From Lepus europaeus (Eukaryota; Chordata; Mammalia; Lagomorpha; Leporidae), in assembly GCF_033115175.1 (NCBI RefSeq), contig NC_084837.1, positions 26,056,266-26,120,265 on the forward strand: DNA of 64,000 bases. The letters run 5' to 3'. The position numbers and the translations under genes were made by a program. The notes beneath the pieces are model-generated. The model was given only the letters and a program-made list of their open reading frames with translations. It ran no database searches and had not been told where the DNA came from. Each line of letters starts with the position of its first letter. Within the stretch, counting starts at the first letter, position 1. Positions 39,201 to 49,300 of the stretch are shown piece after piece.

Positions 39201-42200
39201 ACCCCAGAATAAATCCATATACCTGCAATAAACTTTGACAGAAGGGCTAAAATCACTCCCTGGAGAAAGGACAGTCCCTTTATTAAATGGTTCTGAGGAG
39301 ACTGAATCTCTATACATAGAAGTTTGAAACAAGTTCCCTTTCACCCTGATCAACTCAAGGGGTAGGTGTTTGGCACAGAGGTTAAGATGCTGCTTGAGGA
39401 GCTGGCACCCCATATCAGAGCACCTGGGGTTGAGTTCCAGCTTTTCTTCTGTCTCGGCTTCTTGCTGGGAGGCAGCAGGTCATGGCTCAAGAACCTGGGT
39501 CCCTGCCACCGACATGGGAGACCAGGATTGAGTTCCAGACTTCTAGCTTTGTCCTGGCCTGGTCCTAACTGTTGCAGTAACCTGGGGGTGAAGTAGCAGA
39601 CAGAAGTGCACGCTCTCTCTCTCTCAGTCTTTCAAATAAAATATTTTTTTTAAAGCAATGATTGTGTTTTTTAAAGAACCAACTCAAAATTGATAAATAC
39701 AAGACCTGAAATTAGGAAACTACTGGGAGAAAACACTTAAAGATATTGGCATAGGCAACAATTTTTTGGCTAAGACAGCAAAAAGCATACATAATAAAAG
39801 CAAAAGCAGAAAAATGGGATTTTATCAAACTAAGAGCTTTCTGCACAGCAGATGAAACCAACAGAGTGGGGGCCGGCGCTGTGGTGCGGCAGGTTAAAGC
39901 CCTGGCCTAAAGCGCCAGCATCCTATGTGGGTGCCAGTTTTAGTCCTGGATGCTCTTCTTCCAATCCAGCTCTCTGCTATGGCCTGGTAAAGCAGTGGAA
40001 GATGGCCCAAGTCTCTGGGCCCCTGCACCTGCGTGGGAAACCCAGAAGAAGCTCCTGGCTCCTGGCTTCAGATTAGCTCAGCTCCGGCCACTGCAGTCAT
40101 CTGGGGAGTGAATCAGCAAATGGAAGATCTTTCTCTCTGACTCTACCTCTCTCTGTAACTCTTTCAAAATAAATAAATAAATAAATAAGAAAGAAAGAAA
40201 GGAAGGAAGGAAGGAAGAAAGAAAGAGAAACCGGCCGGTGCCGTGGCTCACTAGGCTAATCTTCCGTCTTGCGGCGCCAGCACACCGGGTTCTAGTCCCG
40301 GTCGGGGCGCCGGATCCTATCCCAGTTGCCCCTCTTCCAGGCCAGCTCTCTGCTGTGGCCCGGGAAGGCAGTGGAGGATGGCCCAAGTCCTTGGGCCCTG
40401 CACCCGCGTGGGAGACCAGGAGAAGCACCTGGCTCCTGGTTTCAGATCAGCGAGATGCACCGGCCGCAGTGGCCATTGGAGGGTGAACCAATGGCAAAAA
40501 GGAAGACCTTTCTCTTGTCTGTCTCTCTCTGTCTCTCTCTCTCACTATCTACTCTGCCTGTCAAAAAAAAAAAAAAAAAAGAAAAAGAAAGAAAGAGAAA
40601 CCAACAGAGTGGGGAGACCGCCAACAGAACGGAAGAAAATATTTGTAAACTACTCATCTAATAAAGGGTTAATATCCAGAATATGAGAGAAACTCAAAAA
40701 ATATAACAAAAATCCAGCTAAGAAATGGGCAAGAGGAGCAGACGTGTGGTGCAGCGGGTTAGGCTGCTGCCTGTGACACCCACGTCCCATCCACTTTGAG
40801 TCCTGGCACCTCTATTTCTGATTCAGCTTCCTACTAATGCATCCTGGGAGACAGCAGCTGATGGCTCAAGTGCTGGGACACTTGCTGCCCACATGAGTGA
40901 GCTGGATGGAATTCTGGGCTCTTGGTTTTGGCTTAACCCAACCCTGGTTACTGCAAACATTTGTGAAGTGAATCAGTGGAGGGAAAAACCAATCTCTCTC
41001 TCTCTGTTTCTCTGTCTCTGTCTCTCTTTCAGGCAGATGAAAATAAATACTGAAAAAAGAAAGAGGGGCATACGTTGTGGCATAACTAGTAAAGCCTGCA
41101 GTTCCAGCATCCCATATGGGTGCTGGTTCAAGTCCCAGCTGCTCCACTTCTGATCCAGCTCTCTGCTATGGCCTGGGAAAGCAGTGGAAGATGGCCCAAG
41201 TTCTTGGGCCCCTGCACCTGTGTGGGAGACCGGGAAGAAGCTCTTGGCTCTGGATAGGCCCAGTTCCGCCTGTTGTAGCTATTTGGGGAGTGAACCAGCA
41301 GATGGAAGATATCTCTCTCTTTCTTTCTCTCTCTGCCTCTGTGTAACTCTGCCTTTCAAATAAATAAATCTTAAAAAAGAAAGAGAGAAGGCCAACGAGG
41401 AGTATATGTTAAGTCGCTGCTTGGGACACCCACATCCCTGAGCTGGAACTGCAGCTCAGCTTCTGATTCTGGCTGCCTGCTAATTCACACCCTGGGAGGC
41501 TCCTCGTTTTGGTCTGGCTCAGCCCTGGCCACTGTGGGCACTTGGGGGAGTGAACCAGTGGATGGATGATCTCTCTGCTTTTCAATTAAACAAAGTAAAT
41601 AAACTAAAAAGAATCTTTTTTAAAGAACTGTTTTAAAAAATGGGCGGGGCCTGCTACTTTATGATGCCAGCATGCTACACTGAAGCGCTGCTTCTAGTCT
41701 CAGGTCCTCCTTTCTCATTGAGCTCCCAAATGATGTACCTGCGGCGGATGGACCTCCATGGAAGTCCCAGATGGAATTACAGGCCACTGGCTTTGGCCTC
41801 ACCCAACCTTAGTGTTGTGGCCATTTAAGAAGTGAACTAACAGATGGAAGATTTTTCTGTTTGTCTTCCTCTCTCTTTCTGTCACTCTGCCTTTCAAGCA
41901 AGCAAACAAAAAATAAATAATTCTTTTTAAAAAATTAGCAAAGTACCTCAGTAGATACTTTTCAAAAGAAACACAAATGGCCAACAATCACATGAAAAAA
42001 TGCTCAGTGTTGCCATCATGAGAGAAATGCAAGTAAAAACAGCAATAAGATATCTTCTCACTTCCAGTTAAGGCTATAAACAAAAAGACAGAAAATAAAT
42101 GCTGGCAAAGCCCTGGAGTAAGGGAACCCTAATACACTGCTGGTGGGAAGTAAATTAGTAAAGCCATTTTGGAAAACAGTTTTGAGTTTCCTCAAAAAAC

Positions 42201-45200
42201 TAAAAATAGAGCAACCATGTGACCTAGTTGTCCTACTTTTGGAAATATATCCGAAAGAAATGAAGGCGGCAAAGCAAAGAGACTTCTGCACTCTCGTGTT
42301 TCCTGAAGCACTATGCACAGTAGTGAGCTATGGAGTCAACCCAGACCTCCGTCAGCGTGTGAATGGGTAAAGAATAACACAACAGAATATTACTCAGCCA
42401 TGAAAAAGAACAAACACAATATCTGCAACAAAATGGATGCAACAGGAAATCATTGTGCCAAATGAAATAAGCCAGACCCTGGAAGACAAATATTGTGACA
42501 AATATGGTGATGTTAAAAAAACAAAATTTATACAGTTAAAAATATGAATGTTTTATTATTTTGTATATAGATATTTATCCTCTTCACTTTTAAATAATAT
42601 TATGCCCCTCTTTCCTCAATTTTTGATGCTTGTTTTCTTTTTCTTTTTTATTTTTTTTTTATTTTTGACAGGCAGAGTAGACAGTGAGAGAGAGAGAGAC
42701 AGAGAGAAAGGTCTTCCTTTGCCGTTGGTTCACCCTCCAATGGCCGCCACGGCTGGCGCGCTGTGGCCGGCGCACCGCGTTGATCCAATGGCAGGAGCCA
42801 GGTGCTTCTCCTGATCTCCCATGGGGTACAGGGCCCAAGCACTTGGGCCATCCTCCACTGCACTCCCGGGCCACAGCAGAGAACTGGCCTGGAAGAGGGG
42901 CAACCGGGACAGAATCCGGTGCCCCAACTGGGACTAGAACCCCGTGTGCCGGCGCTGCAAGGCAGAAGATTAGCCTGTTGAGCTGTGGCGCTGGCCAATG
43001 CTTGTTTTGAATTCTGCTTATGAACTACTAATATATATACCTCTGCTTCCTTTATGAAAAATAAAGTTTTCCTGGTTAAAAAAATAGTAAAAATTAAAAT
43101 ATAAAAAAGCAAACAAACCTAAGAAAAAGCTAGTAAACACATGATCCATTTAAAAACAACTACCAAACTTCATTGAATTACCTCAAAAAGTGCTAAATAA
43201 AAGGACAGAAATACTGTATAACTGGTTAGGAGACTGAATTTCACAGCATGTCAATCACTCCCAAATGATCTAAAGATTGAATATGGTAACAAATAAAACT
43301 CAAATTAGGTATTTTACAGAATTTGGTAATCCGATGGCAATTTTATACTAAAGGTACAGTGCTATGGCAAGCAATTTGGTCTTTTTTTGAAAAGGTAAAT
43401 GTAGAATAAGCATGTGACCTAGCAATTCTACCAGCAGGCACTCGAAGACTGAAAACAGGGACTCAGATTCTCGAATGCCGATGTCCACAGTGGCATTACA
43501 ACAGACAGAAGGTGGGAACAACTGAAATGTTCGTGAACAACTGAACAGACTGAACAAATATACATGGTACATATCTAAGATGTATTACTACTCAGTCATA
43601 ACAAAGTGTGAAGTTCTGATACATACACAACCTGGGTAAATCTTGAAAAATTACGCTCAGTGAAATAATTAGACACAATGGGACAAATACTGAACAATTC
43701 TACTCACAACACACCTAGAACATGGCAAATTCAGAAGATGCAAATAAATCAACAGAAGGCAGAGGCCCAGGGGAGGAGGAATGCAAAGTATTACATGATG
43801 GTTATGGAATTTCTACTGGGAGTAATGAAAAATTCTGGAAATGATAATGGTTATGGTTGCACAACATTGTGAATGTAAAGACTGCCACTTACATACATAA
43901 ATCTGATTAAAATGGCAAGTTTCAGGTTTTATATATCTTGCAATACAAATATTTATACACACACATGTACACAAAAGAATGAATGGCCCAAATAACCAAA
44001 GTGTTCCTGAAGAACAAGAACAAGAACAAGATGGAGTGGGGCAGGGGCTTTTACTTCCTAACATTTCTTTTCATTCCCATGGTGTGGCTGTGTCACGAGA
44101 ACAAAAAGAGAGACCACCTGAACAGAAAAAGAACTTAGAAGGGATCACGCACCCTCAAACACTCAAAGTCTGGCGGAATGCAGGTGAAGCGACCATGCAC
44201 CCTCAAAAACTCGATGTGTGATGGAACGCAGGTGAGTAAGGAAAGTGGATAAATGATAAGAGGACAAGTGGTTATCCATTTGGAGAACAGAATGAAACTG
44301 AACACCTATCTTAGGCCAACCAACTAGATAACAAAAACCTCAGATTTAAAAGATGTAGATATGGACGGTAAAACTGACAAAAGTTTAGAAGAAAATATTG
44401 GAGACCTTGTAACCTTGACACAGGGAAGATTTCTTAAGCAATGCAGAAAGCACAAAACAGTAAGGAAAAGATTGAAGGTATATTAAAATTAGTGACTTCG
44501 GTTCAGCCAAAGAATGATCAAGGAAGTACAAAGACAAGTTACAAACTGAAAAAAGACACATTCAACTTATACAACTGTATATTTAAAGAATCCATACAAA
44601 TTAGTAAAAGAAAAAAAAAGACAAGCTAATATAGAAAAATGAGCAAAAGATACAATCATTTTCACAAAGACAAAATACAAATAGCCCATAAAATTATGAA
44701 AAGGCATTCAACTTTATCAGTAATCAGGAAAATCAAAAGCCACAATGAAATATCATGTCACTGTCACTGGCAAAAACATTTAAGGCCAGATGGTACCAAA
44801 CCTTGACAAGGATATGGAGCAAGGAAGTGGCTGGTGGTCTTACTAATTGATGCAAATATTTTGACAATAGTCCAACATCTCCAAGTAAATTTGGAGACCC
44901 AAATAACAAGAAACCCAGCATTCTGTACCTTGGTGTATGCCCTAGAGAAAGACTTTCCCTTGCGCACAGTTCAATAGGAGGCATGCTGTTAGGGATGCTC
45001 AATGCACCACTGATTGTAAGAATTTGCCAATGGTGGAATGGATAAATTAATCTCAGCAAATTCACAGAATGCTATACCAGATACACACCAAGTGAATGAA
45101 GGCAGGGATGATTTTCAGTCTTTAACAATTGGGCAGCACACAGGCACTGACCAATCAGAATGAACCCCAGGCAACAACTGCAACAGCCTGACATACAGAT

Positions 45201-46300
45201 GTACATCAGATGATTTGATAAGCAATGGATGGAGAGAAAAACTAAAGTAATAAAAGAATTACATTGTGAAAAACATGCTATGACCCCAAAACCAAGTAAC
45301 ACATTGTTTAGCAATACACATTTGGTAAACTTCTAACGAAAAGAGTGCTTAACAGAGAAGGGGAGAACTGGTGGGAGGGGGAGTGAATTGCAAGCAGGAA
45401 ACTTCTGAGTATTGGTTGTAGTCTTTTTTTTTTTTTTGACAGGCAGAGTTAGACAGTGAGAGAGAGACAGAGAGAAAGGTCTTCCTTCCGTTGGTTCACC
45501 CCCCAAATGGCCGCTAGACATTTACCTTTAAATGATATTTATTCTACATGCTCTTTTACACATTTCCAATTTTAAAATTAAGTGAATAAACTGTTAAGAA
45601 ATGACTAAGCAGCTCAAAGAATCACTAGGGAGGCTGGAGGGCCAGAGGCTGAATTATGGTCCCTGTGCCACAGAACAGTCAGCAGTCACCGGCGAGCACC
45701 TGAGCACCACGCTCAGCTTGCAGCACTGCCTTCCACACCAAAATTCTATCGTAGAGTACGAATCCTGTACAGGTCTCTATTTTTAAACATCTTCATTCCT
45801 AAATCCAAATCTAGTGCAGATTTCTCTCAACAAGAGTCCAAGTCGTTTGTCAAACCCTAGCTGCAAGTGAGGCTGGAAACCTGGTCTTCCCCATTCAAGT
45901 TCTTTTTATTGGGTATTTACGCCGAATTATAACCAATTCTAGACACTAGGATACAAGAGAACAAACTACCTATAGAATTTACCTTCCATGGGAGTGGTAG
46001 GAGGCAGTGTGACAACTAAAATAAATAGCCAGACAAGACTCAATCATGAGGGAACACCACAAACAGAAAAAGGAGGTTCCAATTCTGACATGAACAAGAA
46101 TGATGTCTCCCGTAGGACAAACCTGGCCTATGTTACCATTTATGAATATATAAAGGCAAACAATTAGCTTAAAGAAGATACACACTGGTAAACCTCTGTT
46201 ATCCAATTTTTTACTCCCATTACCACTGTTTTAGTAATTCATTTCCCTATGCTGTCCCCCCAATTTTTTTTTTTTTTTTGACAGGCAGAGTTAGACAGTG

Positions 46301-46352
<52 letters not shown>

Positions 46353-49300
46353 TCTTCCTTCTGTTGGTCCACTCCCCAAATGGCTGCTACGGCCGGTGCA
46401 CTGCGCTGATCCGAAGCCAGGAGCCAGGTGCTTCTCCTGGTCTCCCATGCGGGTACAGGGACCAAGCACTTGGGCCATCCTCCACAGCCTTCCCGGACCA
46501 CAGCAGAGAGCTGACTGGAAGAGGAGCAACCAGGACAGAACTGGCGCCCCAACTGGGACTAGAACCCAGAGTAGTGGCGCCGCAGGCAGAGGCTTAGCCT
46601 AGTGAGCCGCAGAGCCGGCCCCCAAAATTTTTTAAATTTTGCAAATTAGACACAAAAAAATCTCACTCTCAGGTGCATTTTTTTGATTCACATCACATTT
46701 TTCTTTTGTAAACTGTTGTGCTGATCTATGTCTCATTTTCTGTGGAGAAAATGATTTATTTTTTATAGGATCTTGGCCTATCAGATATGCTACAAATATT
46801 TTCCCACTGTCTTCTCATTTTGTGTTGTTTAAAAACCAGTTTTGAATCTTTTCAAAGTTCATCTTGCAACCTTTTCCTTTATAGTTTTTTTCCCCAACCC
46901 AGATTTTCTTTTTCTAGTTCAAGATTTTCTAAGTCATGTGTTCTCTTCCAGTATTGTATGGCTTATTTCTTCTATACCTTAAAGCTTCAGTCCTTAGATC
47001 CCAGGGTCATCTTCCTTCAGCGATCCTAGGATCATTCATTTCATAAATGAGTATCTCTCCAAGTTTAAAATTCTACCCCTGACGTACAAAATATACTTAT
47101 AAGCTTGGATGTTCATGTAATTTCTTGCTGATTCTATCATGCTCTCTCTACTTGCATCATGACCAGTAATTTAGTTATTATGGAATCATGATGTTTTAGC
47201 ATCTGGTACATATGCTGCTCCTTTCAAACATTTTCTCAATTGATCCTTAAGTCCATCCATATTCATTACAGAAATACATAGTATTTATTACAGAAAATGC
47301 ATAGTACTTTCCATAAGGAAAAATTCAGAGCAAAATGTAGTATTTTGGAAATAATTGTATTATGGAAATAAAACCGTTCAAATACTTAAGGCTGTGAGAG
47401 AAAAGCAGACCATCTATGCACTTGCTAAGCTGCTGAGCAGGCCCTTCAAAATCTGGGAAAACTTGCCTAACTTTCATGCTTCCTAGTGGCAGAATTGCCA
47501 TGAATTTCAGTAATGTTAAAAGGATGCATAGCAAGATCCAGAATATTTTGGTACCAACCAGAATCTGCCACTTGCCTTTTGGCAGTTCTCTCTAGAAGTG
47601 GGGCTATTTTCAGATACAATGGACTTCAGAATGTGTCTGTCAACAGAGCAGTAGGTCATTTAGACATGAACATTTCAGGATTAACGCACACGCCGTGTTA
47701 ATAAAGAGGAAAATCATGACTGGAAGAAGCCAATCTTTATTCTTTACTACGGCCAATGGAATACCTCCAGGTTGCAGGGCCCCTGGTTGTCTTTGGTTCT
47801 GGAGGGTCCTACTTTTCCACAGGATGTGCCTTGTCTTCATTTTTACCTCCCACACTCCCTTTCCTTCCACTAGGCCTCAGGCACTAACTCCTGATGATCC
47901 CTGGCATTTAAACAGCAGAAGACTCAGGACCTAAATCTTGTGCTTCCCGGGGCTGGCCTTACAGCACATCCTCTGATTAGATCAGGGCACGATAGGGTGT
48001 TTCAGATCAGTAGCTGTCACCTAAAGAACTGGAATCTTATCAGTTACACAACTGTCAAGATTAAAATGACTTGTAAAATATTCAGGTATTTCATTTATGG
48101 TCCCCAAATAAATATGCACTGATATGAGACATTTATGGGCTCAAATCCAATCTACACAGACACAGATGGGGGACATTATAGATTACTGTTTTCTCCCACT
48201 TAATTATTACAGTATTAGGAATGATATGGGAAGTGTGACACCTCTGTATCTTGAAGTGGCAGAGCTCAAAAATAGTCAACATATTTCTTATGCCCACCAT
48301 CATCATTCTATCTAGATTATTTTTTCACCAAGAGCAAACAGTGAAAATATTTGATCCAGCTCTCTGCTATGGCCCGGGAAAGCAGTGGAAGATGGCCCAA
48401 GTCCTTGGGCCCCTGCACCCACGTGGGAGACCCGGAAGAAGCTCCTGGCTCCTGGCTTGGGATTGGTGCAGCTCTGGCCATTGCGGCCATCAGGGGAGTG
48501 AACCAGTGAATGGAAAACCTCTCTCTTTGTCTCTACCTCTCTCTGTAACTCTTTCAAATAAATAAAAATAAATCTTTAAAAAAAAAGAAATCAGGCCGGC
48601 GCTGTGGCTTAACAGGCTAATCCTCCGCCTTGCGGCGCCGGCACACCGGGTTCTAGTCCCGGTCCTGGTCGGGGCGCCGGATTCTATCCCGGTTGCCCCT
48701 CTTCCAGGCCAGCTCTCTGTTATGGCCCAGAAAGGCAGTGGAGGATGGCCCAAGTCCTTGGGCCCTGCACCCGTATGGGAGACCAGGAGAAGCACCTGGC
48801 TCCTGGCTTCGGATCAGTGTGATGCACCAGCCGCAGTAGCCATTGGAGGGTGAACCAACGGCAAAAAGGAAGACCTTTCTCTCTGTCTCTCTCTCACTGT
48901 CCACTCTGCCTGTCAAAAAAAAAAAAAAAGAAAGAAAAAGAAATCAAATGACCATGAAAATGACTCTGATTTATCGTCCTCATTTATAAAATGGTGATAT
49001 CACCTACCTCCCAGTGTGATAGGATTACTCAAACTAAGGGATATGAGCACCTAGCATAAGCCAGGTATAGTAAGCACTGTGAGATTAGCGCTAATTTTCC
49101 CATCCTGATACTGCACTAAATTAAGAACAAACACACAAAACCAACCAGGATCTGAGGCTTCTTCAACACACACAGTATGTACTTTATTTCAACGAGGGGC
49201 AGTTGCGGTACAGCTCCGTCACAACGGTATCGGAACACAAGTCACAAGTAATAGTTCCAGTGGCTACTTTCTAAAATCTGCCAACTCGGGAGGTTGGCAT

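Larger units (their letters stand above)
39650..42560 (+). mobile_element. Old LINE-1 ORF2 end and 3' UTR, broken by several SINEs
   Basis: L1 at 39650-39868 (GGGATTTTATCAAACTAAGA), 40600-40730 and 41935-42560 (CTGCTGGTGGGAAGTAAATT, ACTCAGCCATGAAAAAGAAC). Six SINE copies of different ages sit between the pieces. The reading frames are broken. Confidence 0.75.
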
